Positions 46,514 to 55,233 of a stretch of DNA of 64,000 nt are shown piece after piece. A program made the translations under genes and the position numbers. The DNA comes from Pseudomonas ovata (lineage in GTDB: Bacteria > Pseudomonadota > Gammaproteobacteria > Pseudomonadales > Pseudomonadaceae). The stretch spans positions 124,001 through 188,000 of the forward strand of contig NZ_QFFU01000012.1 in assembly GCF_003131185.1 (NCBI RefSeq), in the 5' to 3' direction. The notes under the pieces are model-generated. The model was not told the DNA's origin. It was given only the letters and a program-made list of their open reading frames with translations, and made no database searches. Numbering within the stretch: the first letter of the stretch is position 1; each line of letters begins with the position of its first letter.

Positions 46514-46815
46514 TACCTGCCCGGACGCTTACTTTAAAACGGTCGCCGAAGCCTGTCTGGCTTCGGCGCATTGAAGTCCACACTGCTCAAGCCTGGATGT
46601 CATCTGCGACGCCTGGCGTGCTGCCTTTTTCCTATTGTGTAACAGCCCCAGATGCATCCCGCTTCAGACATCACGAATAATCGAACGGACAAGCGAGTGC
46701 AATGGCCGCTATCCTGTAAGCGGCCAGCGAGCACACCTTCAGAAATCCGGAATTAAGAGCGATGGTGTCCGTCTGTTTTTAAGCGGACGCGATCACCCTT
46801 ATCGCCAGGATTTCC

Positions 46816-47010
46816 ATGCGCCAACGAAGCTCCTATCTCAAACCCTTCAAGGCCCAGGTCGTGCAGGAATGCCTGAAACCCGGTGCCTCAGTTTCCAGCG
46901 TCGCCATCAGCCACGGCATCAATGCCAGTGTGATTCGCAAGTGGCTGCCGATTTACCGTGATAAACCCGTCGCGCCACTTCCCGCGTTTGTACCGCTAAC
47001 CGATGCCTAA
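46816..47010 (+). pseudogene. IS66 TnpA remnant
   Basis: A 64-residue fragment, RSSYLKPFKAQVVQECLKPG then ISHGINASVIRKWLPIYRD, typical of the helix-turn-helix accessory protein of IS66 elements. It is truncated after PAFVPL, where a deletion joins it to tnpC sequence. It has ribosome-site remnants but cannot be functional for transposition. Confidence 0.8.
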
Positions 47011-47503
47011 ACAGTTGGCCGAACAAGCGCTGCACTCAATCGGCGGGCTGTACGAAGTCGAACGGCAGGCCAAAGACATGAGCGATGAAGAACGATGGCG
47101 ATTACGCCAAGAAATAGCGGCGCCCCCTGCACAGAAGTTACATGAGTGGATGCTGGCTCAGCGCGACCTCGTGCCCGAGGTGTCGGCCACGGCCAAGGCT
47201 CTGGATTGCAGCTTGAAACGCTGGGTAGCGCTGACGCGCTACCTGGATGATGGTGCCGTACCCATCGACAACAACCCGGTGGAGAATACGATCAGGCCAT
47301 GGGCGCTTGGGCGCTCCAATTGATTGTTCGCCGGGTCTCTGCGCAGTGGCAAACGAGCGGCAGCGATCATGAGTTTGATCCAGTCGGCACGCATGAACGG
47401 GCATGATCCGTACGCGTATCTCAAGGAGGTACTGACGCGATTGCCGACGCAGAAAGCCAGTGAGATCGAGCCTCTACTGCCGCATCAGTGGATGCCTGGC
47501 TGA
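47003..47503 (+). pseudogene. IS66 TnpC transposase 3' remnant with a nonsense codon
   Basis: The frame gives ALHSIGGLYEVERQAKDMSDEERW, then IDNNPVENTIRPWALGRSN, a TGA at 47321-47323 where the second copy in this window has TGG (Trp), then LFAGSLRSGKRAAAIMSLIQ to the end. It covers only the C-terminal third of TnpC. Both the truncation and the stop show decay. Confidence 0.85.
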
Positions 47504-47554
47504 TCTACGCAAGGCGTATTCCCCGTACGCTTACTGACAGCCTTCGGCAGGAAG

Positions 47555-48013
47555 CTACTCATTAGCCTGCATCAGTTCCAGAGTGATAGGATCTGGCCCG
47601 GTCACATATACAACTAGAGTTCCCTTGCGTGGGCCTGCGGGAATCGCTTGAGGCTTGCCTCTTGCTTTCCAGCCTGCTTGCTCAATGCGTTCGAGTACGG
47701 CGTATATGTCTTGCACTCTCAATGCCAAATGCGCTGAACCAATCGCTGATGCCGTAGGTGGAGTGATACCGTGGCGGTCACCCTGCGAATATTCCAGCAA
47801 CTCTACTCGGCTGCCATCCGGGCCTTTGACTATCGCCGTTCGCACGCTCGGATCGGCGGTGCCGGTGACTTGCAAAATGAATGATCCGCCCATTTCCGAC
47901 TGACGCTCAAGGGTGAACCCAAGTCCAATTGTCCAGAAGCGAATGGCTTCTTCCAATGAACGGACTGCGAAGCCAATATGATCGACGGCATGCACCATGT
48001 GGTTAGAATTCAT
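47555..48013 (-). CDS. VOC-family (glyoxalase/dioxygenase fold) protein
   Basis: A 152-residue protein with two beta-alpha-beta-beta-beta modules. The first begins HAVDHIGFAVRSLEEAIRFWTIGLGF and the second contains IGSAHLALRVQDIYAVLERIEQAG. Metal ligands are probably the His in VDHIGF, the Glu in ELLEY, the His in AHLAL and the Glu in LELMQ. ATG at 48013 has AAAGGAT upstream. It is divergent from the AraC gene with a 233-base gap, suggesting regulation by it. Function within the broad family is open. It lies between two IS66 remnants. Confidence 0.85.
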   Translation of the reverse strand: MNSNHMVHAVDHIGFAVRSLEEAIRFWTIGLGFTLERQSEMGGSFILQVTGTADPSVRTAIVKGPDGSRVELLEYSQGDRHGITPPTASAIGSAHLALRVQDIYAVLERIEQAGWKARGKPQAIPAGPRKGTLVVYVTGPDPITLELMQANE

Positions 48014-48246
48014 CAAATGATCCTTTAAAGGTTCACGGGCCAACTAGGAAGGTGAGCTTGCGCCTCCAGCTGTTACGGCCAAAATACAGAAAATAAATGG
48101 GTAGAGGTACGCATAATCAGGCCAATCCAAGAGAAGCAACATTTGCAATTTTTAAACATTGAGTATTCCTCTGACCGGTCTTATTCTGCATTAGGCATTC
48201 AGGATACGGCTACCTCGGATATGACATTGGATAACGTAAACCCGCC

Positions 48247-49026
48247 ATGAACCGCGCGCTTATGCCACTGGTGGCGATAGAGCAACGCGACCGGGCGATC
48301 CGCGAAACGGCGCCCCACACTCATACGACAGGCCAACTAATCGCAAGCCTTGCCGGCCTGCTTTCCGTCAGCACTGACGGCGGCTCATGGGTAGTGCCGG
48401 CTACCCATGCCATTTGGATACCTCCCCGTGTTGCACACGCGATGATGTCACATGGCGCTTTTGCAGGAGCGATGGTCTATATCGCGGAGCAAGAGTGCGG
48501 GATCCTGCATCAAATGCCATGCACATTTAGGGTCAGCAGTTTGCTGCGCGAAGCGGTAAGCCGCGCTGCGTCGTGGGGACAACCACCCCGCAACGAAATG
48601 GAGTCGCGGGTTGCAGCAGTCATCTTGGATGAAATTGCTACCTCACCCGCTGAACCCATCGGTCTGACGCACCCCAATGACCCGCGCTTGAGGCGTATCA
48701 CCGATGCGATACTTGCTCAGCTTGATGACAATAGATCACTTGAAGATTGGGCTGTTTGGTCAGGTATGGCACCTCGAACACTTGCCCGGCGTCTGGTCGC
48801 TGAAACCGGTTTTGGTTTTTCTGAATGGCGACAACGTGCACGCACGTTGCGTGCTATTCAACTATTGGTCGAGGGGATGTCAGTGACGACAACGGCGATT
48901 GAGCTTGGCTACGAAAATATTAGTGCTTTCATTGCCATGTTCCGTCGGATAATGGGTGTTACGCCAGGACAATATGTGCGAGCGCAGACACTGATTAGCA
49001 AAGAGGCAATTTCCAGATCAAGTTGA
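48247..49026 (+). CDS. AraC-family regulator with N-terminal cupin domain
   Basis: A 259-residue regulator. The N-terminal cupin segment contains RETAPHTHTTGQLIASLAGLL and WVVPATHAIWIPPRVAH. The C-terminal AraC DNA-binding domain (about 155-250) has two helix-turn-helices (SLEDWAVWSGMAPRTLARRL; AIELGYENISAFIAMFRRIMGVTPGQYVR). It lies between two IS66 remnants and is divergent from the VOC gene. Confidence 0.87.
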   Translation: MNRALMPLVAIEQRDRAIRETAPHTHTTGQLIASLAGLLSVSTDGGSWVVPATHAIWIPPRVAHAMMSHGAFAGAMVYIAEQECGILHQMPCTFRVSSLLREAVSRAASWGQPPRNEMESRVAAVILDEIATSPAEPIGLTHPNDPRLRRITDAILAQLDDNRSLEDWAVWSGMAPRTLARRLVAETGFGFSEWRQRARTLRAIQLLVEGMSVTTTAIELGYENISAFIAMFRRIMGVTPGQYVRAQTLISKEAISRSS

Positions 49027-49064
49027 TGGGTGTAAGAACCGCTGTACCCTCCAACCCGATCCTG

Positions 49065-49375
49065 GTAAGCGTCCGCCGACGTCACCTTGCACGACTTAGG
49101 CAGATACCCACTGATACGGCAGCAGTTGCTCAATCTCACTCGCTCGCTGCGTCGGCAACCGCGCCAGCACATCGTTAAGATAGGCATATGGATCGTGCCC
49201 ATTCATGCGCGCCGATTGGATCAAGCTCATGATCGCCGCCGCCCGCTTGCCACTGCGAAGCGACCCGGCAAACAACCAGTTGGAACGTCCAAGTGCCCAC
49301 GGACGAATCTGGTTTTCGACTGCGTTGTTGTCTATGCCTGCCTGACTCAATAGCAACTGTGTTTTTTCCATGCGC
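49065..49375 (-). pseudogene. IS66 remnant 2: tnpC 3' end with right terminal repeat
   Basis: On the minus strand the frame reads GIDNNAVENQIRPWALGRSN then WLFAGSLRSGKRAAAIMSLI and ends in QWVSA, the C-terminal part of IS66 TnpC, closely similar to remnant 1 but with the Trp codon intact. The terminal repeat GTAAGCGTCC begins at 49065. Homology stops near 49375, so the other end of the element is gone. Confidence 0.85.
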
Positions 49376-49717
49376 CCACACTCTGAATGTCGCCGCATAC
49401 TACGGTTACTTTTCTGATACTCAAATGACGCAGGGGCAAGGCACAAATAGGTCACTTACTCAGAAGTTACACTGAAAAATACTCAGAACAGTCTTAAACT
49501 GGGACAGTTTTGTGTGTTTTTCCTTGAGCGCTCTGAAAGCCTTGAAACCTTAGCCCTGCGTGCGACAGCGTTAATTACGTGTTCACGAGCACCGATCGAT
49601 GACACCGGCACCCTCTGGTCTCGATCTGCGATAAACCCCCCTTCCACCTGTGCAATAAACCCTGGCCGGTCATCCTCGGCGATCGGCTCACCGGGTTTGT
49701 AAAAGAGGAACCACCCG
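49376..49717. other. Spacer between IS66 remnant and chrA
   Basis: A gap of about 340 bases with no gene I can support. Short open frames exist on both strands, but none has a recognisable product or good start. A ribosome site AGAGGA at its right end serves chrA. Confidence 0.55.
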
Positions 49718-51070
49718 ATGAGCCACATCCCGGACCCGCAAGAACATGTGCCCAAGCCTGAGCCGGTCACGCTGCGTGCAGCGTTCTGGTTCTGGCTGAA
49801 GCTGGGTTTTATCAGTTTTGGCGGGCCGGCAGGGCAGATCTCGATCATGCACCAGGAACTGGTCGAGCGCCGGCGCTGGCTCTCCGAGCGGCGCTTCCTG
49901 CATGCCCTCAATTACTGCATGTTGTTGCCGGGCCCCGAGGCTCAGCAATTGGCGACCTACATCGGCTGGCTGATGCACCGAACCTGGGGCGGTGTCATTG
50001 CCGGTGTGCTGTTTGTGTTGCCCTCGCTGTTTATCCTGATTGCGTTGTCGTGGATGTACATCGCCTTTGGCGAAGTGCCGGTTGTGGCCGGGCTGTTCTA
50101 TGGGATCAAGCCTGCGGTCACGGCCATCGTCGTGCAGGCGGCTCATCGGATTGGCTCAAGGGCCTTGAAGAACAATGTGTTATGGGCAATCGCGGCGGCT
50201 TCATTCACGGCGATTTTTGCCTTCAATGTCCCGTTCCCGCTGATCGTGCTGGGTGCCGCCCTGATGGGCTACCTGGGTGGTCGCCTGGTTCCTGAGAAGT
50301 TCAGGGCGGGCGGTCATGGTGGCGCCAGCAAGTCCTATGGCCCGGCCTTGATTGATGACGATACACCGCCCCCTGACCATGCCCGCTTCAACGCCATGGG
50401 GCTGGCACGGCTGGTGCTCGTCGGGACCATGCTGTGGGCTCTGCCCATGGGAGTCCTGACAGCGCTTTTTGGTTGGGAGGGCACGCTTACGCAAATGAGC
50501 TGGTTCTTCACCAAGGCCGCTTTGCTGACTTTTGGCGGTGCCTATGCCGTGCTCCCCTACGTGTATCAGGGCGCTGTGGGTCACTACGGCTGGCTGACAC
50601 CGACCCAGATGATCGATGGCCTGGCCCTTGGGGAAACCACACCCGGTCCTTTGATCATGGTCGTGGCCTTTGTCGGTTTTGTCGGGGCCTATGTGTTGCA
50701 GGTCTTCGGTGCCGACCAGGCTTTTCTGGCGGGCGCCGTGGCTGCCGCACTGGTGACCTGGTTTACCTTCCTGCCGTCGTTCCTGTTCATTCTGGCGGGT
50801 GGTCCCCTGGTGGAATCAACCCATAACGAACTCAGGTTCACCGCACCTCTGACCGCCATTACCGCAGCGGTGGTGGGCGTGATCCTCAACCTGGCGTGTT
50901 TTTTCGGTTATCACGTGTTGTGGCCCCAAGGCTTCAGTGGTCACCTGGACTGGCCGTCGGCGTTGATCGCGATTGCGGCGGCGATTGCCTTGTTCCGCTT
51001 CAAGCGCGGCGTCATTCAGGTGTTGGCAGGCTGTGCGCTTGTCGGGCTGGCAGTGCATCTGCTGCGATGA
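49718..51070 (+). CDS. chrA: Chromate transporter ChrA
   Basis: A 450-residue inner-membrane transporter of the CHR family, long (two-domain) type. The N-terminal half has FISFGGPAGQISIMHQELVERR and the LPGPEAQQLATYIGW motif. The C-terminal half repeats it as LLTFGGAYAVLPYVYQGAV and GLALGETTPGPLIMV. About 10-12 membrane segments are visible. By family it exports chromate by proton motive force. No chrB regulator is seen beside it. The start ATG has AGAGGA 12 bases upstream. Confidence 0.93.
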   Translation: MSHIPDPQEHVPKPEPVTLRAAFWFWLKLGFISFGGPAGQISIMHQELVERRRWLSERRFLHALNYCMLLPGPEAQQLATYIGWLMHRTWGGVIAGVLFVLPSLFILIALSWMYIAFGEVPVVAGLFYGIKPAVTAIVVQAAHRIGSRALKNNVLWAIAAASFTAIFAFNVPFPLIVLGAALMGYLGGRLVPEKFRAGGHGGASKSYGPALIDDDTPPPDHARFNAMGLARLVLVGTMLWALPMGVLTALFGWEGTLTQMSWFFTKAALLTFGGAYAVLPYVYQGAVGHYGWLTPTQMIDGLALGETTPGPLIMVVAFVGFVGAYVLQVFGADQAFLAGAVAAALVTWFTFLPSFLFILAGGPLVESTHNELRFTAPLTAITAAVVGVILNLACFFGYHVLWPQGFSGHLDWPSALIAIAAAIALFRFKRGVIQVLAGCALVGLAVHLLR

Positions 51071-51264
51071 ACTGGCCTTCACGCTATTGGGAAAGCCAGC
51101 CTTTAGGTCCAGCCGGGGCGGGACTTACAGATCAGTGGCAGTGGTAGTCAAACGAGGTAGCGAACATTCGCGACAGTAAGAGCATGGCGAGCCACTTGAT
51201 CAGATCAAGGCTGCTGTTTCGGCCAGACGATAAGCGCTCGAACGAGGCAACACCGAATGCCTCT

Positions 51265-51558
51265 CTAGGCATTCAGGCCAACCCAGCCATGGAAACCTAC
51301 ATACAGACCCACGCCGATGATCAAGACACTGGAAAGGTAAGGCGCACGTCGAGCCACAGTGCCCAGCCACGGCCAGCGGTTGGAGGCCTGTCTGGCACCA
51401 ATGGCGGCCGCAGCCCCCACAGTGACCAGGGTGATCGCCAAACCGATGCTGAAACAAAGGACGAGCATGCCGCCAAGGGCAACGTCCTTGACCTGAAGGC
51501 ACAGCAACAGCACGGTGATGGCCGCAGGGCACGGAATCAAGCACATTGATAGCTCCAC
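51265..51558 (-). pseudogene. Truncated nickel/cobalt efflux protein RcnA, C-terminal part
   Basis: About 95 residues with the NicO/RcnA block LIPCPAAITVLLLCLQVKDVALGGMLV and the final membrane segment ISSVLIIGVGLYVGFHGW-type. Full-length RcnA is roughly 280-370 residues, so the N-terminal two-thirds are missing. Homology breaks off at the 11-bp inverted repeat at 51545-51581. Confidence 0.78.
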
Positions 51559-51581
51559 AACACGGATGTCGAGCTATCAAT
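51545..51581. repeat. 11-bp perfect inverted repeat at the rcnA truncation point
   Basis: ATTGATAGCTC (51545-51555) is mirrored by GAGCTATCAAT (51571-51581) around 15 bases. It coincides with the breakpoint of the rcnA fragment, suggesting a deletion or element-excision scar. Confidence 0.65.
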
Positions 51582-51625
51582 CTGTAAGGCGATCTACGCT
51601 GTTTTGCAGAGAGGGCAACGCACTT

Positions 51626-52282
51626 TCAACAACCGGGCGATGCCAGCCCGGTCCCGATAGTGACGGCCGTCACAGGAACATGGGCAAAGGCTTTTTTCGC
51701 ACCCGCTGCAAACTGTGGGTCGCAATTGAAGTTTGTGGCGTTGACGAAGTCTTCACCCTTGGCTTTTACAATCTGCTCCGTCCAGGCGTCAGCGGCTGCA
51801 ATGGCTTCGTCAGACGTGAGTCTGACCTCCAGCAATACCTGCATGAAGTTGACTGCATGCGGGCCTTCCCAGAGCGCATACACAGAAGGGTCGAAGGCAT
51901 TGCCACACATACTGAGGCAGTCGGCCGAATACACCATGCCCCCGCCCGCTGACGCGTCGAATGCTCCGAGGGTCAAGGGTTTGCCCGGAGCAGGCGCGTA
52001 GTTGCCCACGAAACGGGTGAGGTCCGCCTGGCATTCAGGCGCTGTTTCCAGCCTGAGCCTGGTGACTTTGCCGCCCTCGATCGTCGCGGTGACATCGCAA
52101 CCCTGGACCTTGAAGGTATGTTCGTCCCCGTTCGATTCTTGGGCAATGCCTGCAATCGATTCGAAGTACCGTTGGTTCTTGCCCAGCATGTCGCCCGTGA
52201 ACACCTCTGCGACGGTCGCCGCTTGTGCTGTACCAAACGATAACAGCACTGTTGCAATACCGAGACGGTTGGCTACTTTCAT
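51626..52282 (-). CDS. Secreted protein of unknown function
   Basis: A protein of about 218 residues with a clear signal peptide ending GTAQAATVA, so exported to the periplasm. It has paired cysteines (GCDV, PECQ, DCLSMCG, FNCDP) that may form disulfides. I do not recognise a family. The start is ATG at 52282 or the adjacent ATG at 52285; an earlier ATG at 52297 lacks a ribosome site. It stands alone, 67 bases beyond the truncated rcnA. Confidence 0.72.
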   Translation of the reverse strand: MKVANRLGIATVLLSFGTAQAATVAEVFTGDMLGKNQRYFESIAGIAQESNGDEHTFKVQGCDVTATIEGGKVTRLRLETAPECQADLTRFVGNYAPAPGKPLTLGAFDASAGGGMVYSADCLSMCGNAFDPSVYALWEGPHAVNFMQVLLEVRLTSDEAIAAADAWTEQIVKAKGEDFVNATNFNCDPQFAAGAKKAFAHVPVTAVTIGTGLASPGC

Positions 52283-52434
52283 CATGGATGATTCCATTCA
52301 TTACTGCATTGATGGGGCATGTCCACCTCAGGGTGGCAGATTAAACACTGTAACGGCCTGAATATTCAGTCACATCTGTTCCCTGGATCAAGTCTCGGAA
52401 CGCGTGATGCATGCAGGCGGTGTCACCTGCTCAT

Positions 52435-52881
52435 CTAGACCGGTGCCGCAGCCTCACGTTGCTGAGCCGCGGCCAGAAACCCTGCAAACGTAACCACCGC
52501 AACCAGTGGCCAGCCAAAGACCACCAGGCGCGATATCAACGAGGTGTCGAACCAGCCGACCAGGCTGATGCAGGCCACGACCCCGCACAGCAATCCCTGC
52601 CAGGCGCGGCGATGCCAGGCGGGCAGCGTGCTTGATCGTAAAAAATGGTTATGCAGTAGCGCCACGGTGACCAGCCCCACCCACCCCAGCAGCGTCATGG
52701 CCAACAGCTTTACATACAGGAATATCCCGTATTCAGGGGTAAGGCCGCGGATGAAAAAAAGCTCATAGACCATGGCGCCTGCCACCACGGTCCCAAAGCA
52801 GGCGGCCAGCAGCGTCGGCAAGACGACAAATACGCCGACGGCCAGGATCAGGATTTTTCTGCAGACTGAAACGTTGCTCAT
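52435..52881 (-). CDS. Small integral membrane protein, unknown
   Basis: A 148-residue protein with four predicted membrane segments (about 10-30, 45-70, 90-107, 115-135) and short loops. No family is recognised. The start MSNVSVCRK at 52881 is chosen over a longer, charged extension to 52968. The ribosome site is weak. Confidence 0.65.
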   Translation of the reverse strand: MSNVSVCRKILILAVGVFVVLPTLLAACFGTVVAGAMVYELFFIRGLTPEYGIFLYVKLLAMTLLGWVGLVTVALLHNHFLRSSTLPAWHRRAWQGLLCGVVACISLVGWFDTSLISRLVVFGWPLVAVVTFAGFLAAAQQREAAAPV

Positions 52882-53082
52882 GGTGGTGGACCGTTGCTGA
52901 TAGTGGTTCTGCGCCTGTACTAAAGCCGTCGCGAGTCGATCGGGGCGCCGACCGGCCCCACCCACCATTGACCGCGTCGCCCTGGGCTGTTCGTCTGTCT
53001 CTGCGTGCGCCCCTGCTTTCCAGGCTACGGTTAGCCTGCACGACTTCAGCAGTCCCTGATTAACTTACCCTATCCACAGGTA

Positions 53083-53961
53083 ATGAGCATGGACATGGAT
53101 GCCTCTACGCAGTACCCGATCGTATTGATCCACGGTCTTTTCGGCTTCGACAAGATCGCTGGCTACCCTTATTTTTTCGATATCGAAAACGCGCTGGAGC
53201 GGGCCGGTGCCACGGTCTTTGCGGTCAATATTCCGTCCGTTCACAGCAATGAAGCGCGTGGCGAAAGCCTGCTTGTCCACATCGACCGCATCTTGCTGCA
53301 AACAGGTGCCGCCAGGGTCAACCTGATCGGCCATAGCCAAGGACCGCTGGCCGCACGCTATGTCGCCGCTCTGTATCCGCAAAAGGTCGCATCGGTCACG
53401 TCGGTTGCCTGCCCTAATCATGGCTCGGAGATCGCCGACCTGCTGCACCGGGCACTGACGCCTGGTGAATTGCCCGAAGCCCTGGTGCTGGCGCTGTTGG
53501 GCACGATCGGCACCTTGATTGCGCTGATCAGCGGCAGCCCGCAACCGGTGGACCCGCAGGCGGCATTCGGGTCATTGACCACGGCCGGCATGGCCGACTT
53601 CAATCGCAAGTATCCCCAGGGGATGCCGGCAGAGTGGGGCGGGGAGGGCCGTGAACGTGAAGACAACGGCGTGCATTACTATTCCTGGAGCGGGATTGTG
53701 CAGAACTTTCAAAGCCTGCAGCCACTGGACCCCAGTCATTTGAACAGCCTGGTGCTGTCGAAATTCTTTGTCAGGGAAAGGCACGCCAACGACGGGCTGG
53801 TGGGCCGCTACAGCTCGCACCTGGGCAAGGTGATCCGCTCGGACTATCCGATGGATCACTTCGACGCCGTCAACCAGATGGCCGGGATTACCAGCTGGAA
53901 CGTGAACCCGGTCGGGCTTTACCTTGAGCATGCTGCACGGCTCAGGCAGAAGGGGTTGTAA
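53083..53961 (+). CDS. Triacylglycerol lipase, family I.1-like, without signal peptide
   Basis: A 292-residue alpha/beta hydrolase. YPIVLIHGLFGFDKI gives the oxyanion loop, the nucleophile elbow is GHSQGPLAARYVAA near 83-96, and VTSVACPNHGSEIADL follows. The C-terminal NDGLVGRYSSHLGKVIRSDYPMDHFDAVNQ holds the catalytic Asp/His and the calcium region. This matches the Pseudomonas secreted lipase family, but there is no N-terminal signal peptide and no lif foldase gene nearby, so it may be intracellular or leave by another route. Confidence 0.87.
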   Translation: MSMDMDASTQYPIVLIHGLFGFDKIAGYPYFFDIENALERAGATVFAVNIPSVHSNEARGESLLVHIDRILLQTGAARVNLIGHSQGPLAARYVAALYPQKVASVTSVACPNHGSEIADLLHRALTPGELPEALVLALLGTIGTLIALISGSPQPVDPQAAFGSLTTAGMADFNRKYPQGMPAEWGGEGREREDNGVHYYSWSGIVQNFQSLQPLDPSHLNSLVLSKFFVRERHANDGLVGRYSSHLGKVIRSDYPMDHFDAVNQMAGITSWNVNPVGLYLEHAARLRQKGL

Positions 53962-53963
53962 GA

Positions 53964-54398
53964 CTACGAGGCTGGCTGCGTTTTATCGCGCGGGCCTTGT
54001 GCGGCCACCTCATCCTTGACGACAGTCTCCTGTTCCAGAATCTCGATCTCCTCGCCGCTGGCCAGCTTGCGGTACTGGCGGCGCAACTGCTTGAGTTGCT
54101 TGGAGTCCTTGCTGTCCAGGTCCAGCACCGCCCGGTGCGCCTGGTTGGTGGCCCTGAGCAGTTCATCGATCTTGATGTGCAAGATGTCGTTATCGCGGTT
54201 CTGGGTGTTCTGGATGATGAACACCATCAGGAAGGTGATGATGGTGGTCGAGGTGTTGATGATCAGTTGCCAGGTGTCGTTGTAATGAAACCAGGGGCCG
54301 GTGGCGGCCCATACCATGATCAGCAACAGGGCGACCAGGAAAGCCGTGGGGCTGCCGGTCTTTTTCGAAATGGCTTGGGCGATCTGGGCAAATTTCAT
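53964..54398 (-). CDS. Low-affinity iron permease family protein
   Basis: A 144-residue protein with two membrane segments (about 18-34 and 45-63) and a charged C-terminal tail rich in Lys, Glu and Gln. It matches the bacterial Fet4-related family (KKTGSPTAFLVALLLIMVWAATGP; NTSTTIITFLMVFIIQNTQNRD). Bacterial members are much shorter than yeast Fet4, and transport by them is unproven. It converges on the lipase gene with a 2-base gap. Confidence 0.8.
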   Translation of the reverse strand: MKFAQIAQAISKKTGSPTAFLVALLLIMVWAATGPWFHYNDTWQLIINTSTTIITFLMVFIIQNTQNRDNDILHIKIDELLRATNQAHRAVLDLDSKDSKQLKQLRRQYRKLASGEEIEILEQETVVKDEVAAQGPRDKTQPAS

Positions 54399-54492
54399 GA
54401 CGGGCGTTCCGGGAAATCCATGTTCCTGGCATCTTCGGGCACATCACCTTCAAGTGAGTGCCCGAAGAGGCGATGACACTGTGGGGTGAGGC

Positions 54493-55050
54493 TTATTGCT
54501 TGGTGGTGTCGCCGGTGGTCTTGACCGCGTCGCCGCTGTGTTTGGCTTCGTCACCGCCGTATTTTTTCGATAGGGCTTTGGCTTCTTTCAGGTGCGCTTC
54601 AAGCTTGGGCAGGGTAGCTTCGGCGAACGCCTTGATTTCAGCGTCCTTGCCATCCTTGATTTGCTCGTTGAACAGTTCGATGGTCTGCTCGTGCGCCTTG
54701 ACCTGATTGTTGGCGTACGACTTGTCGAAGGATTCATCGCGAATATCAAGAATGAGCGCCTTGGCCTTGTCCATCAGTTCGGCGTCCGAGCTCACCTCAA
54801 GTTTCTTGGTAGTGGCAATGCCCTTGAGTTTTTCATTCGCCGCGGTGTGATCCGTGATCATCATTTGCGCGAATGTCTTGATGTCGGCCGACTGGCTTTT
54901 CTGCTGCGCCAGCTTGCCGGCTTCGATTTCCGCAATGCCCTTGGCCGATGCTTCATCGACGAACGCTTTGGGCGAATCCGCTGCAAACGCCATGCTGCTA
55001 GCCATTGCAACAAACAGGCTCAGGGTGCCAGCGCGAAATACATTCTTCAT
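54493..55050 (-). CDS. DUF4142 exported protein
   Basis: A 185-residue exported protein. The signal peptide (LSLFVAMASSMAFA) is followed by a helical DUF4142 domain (AQQKSQSADIKTFAQMMITDHTAANEKL) and a charged tail (KHSGDAVKTTGDTTK). ATG at 55050 has AGGAG upstream. Members are often stress-induced periplasmic proteins of unknown action. Confidence 0.87.
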   Translation of the reverse strand: MKNVFRAGTLSLFVAMASSMAFAADSPKAFVDEASAKGIAEIEAGKLAQQKSQSADIKTFAQMMITDHTAANEKLKGIATTKKLEVSSDAELMDKAKALILDIRDESFDKSYANNQVKAHEQTIELFNEQIKDGKDAEIKAFAEATLPKLEAHLKEAKALSKKYGGDEAKHSGDAVKTTGDTTKQ

Positions 55051-55233
55051 GAGTGAACTCCTTTCAGGTTTTAGTGGCCATGCCACAAAAGGGACAAAGG
55101 CCCTCAAAACGAAGTTCAACGTTTTTGCCGATCATCTGACCCGACGGTTTACCCAGCGCTTTTGCAGACAGTCGCAGGCGTTCAGGTATGATGCCGCGCC
55201 CACTGCCCCTCATGCCTATCCGGCCGGTGCTCT

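Larger units (their letters stand above)
46716..47534. mobile_element. IS66-family remnant 1 (internally deleted)
   Basis: Ends reading GTAAGCGG at 46716 and, inverted, CGCTTAC ending at 47534 resemble IS66 terminal repeats. Inside are a shortened tnpA and the 3' end of tnpC; tnpB and most of tnpC are missing. The 8 bases outside each end do not match each other, so no target duplication is preserved. Confidence 0.75.

Noticed and set aside
46700..47545. Target-site duplication around IS66 remnant 1.
   Set aside because: The 8 bases outside the left end (GCTATCCT) and the right end (TGACAGCC) do not match.
49483..49911. A 142-codon minus-strand frame before and overlapping the start of chrA.
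   Set aside because: No recognisable product, overlaps the well-supported chrA, and has no good start.
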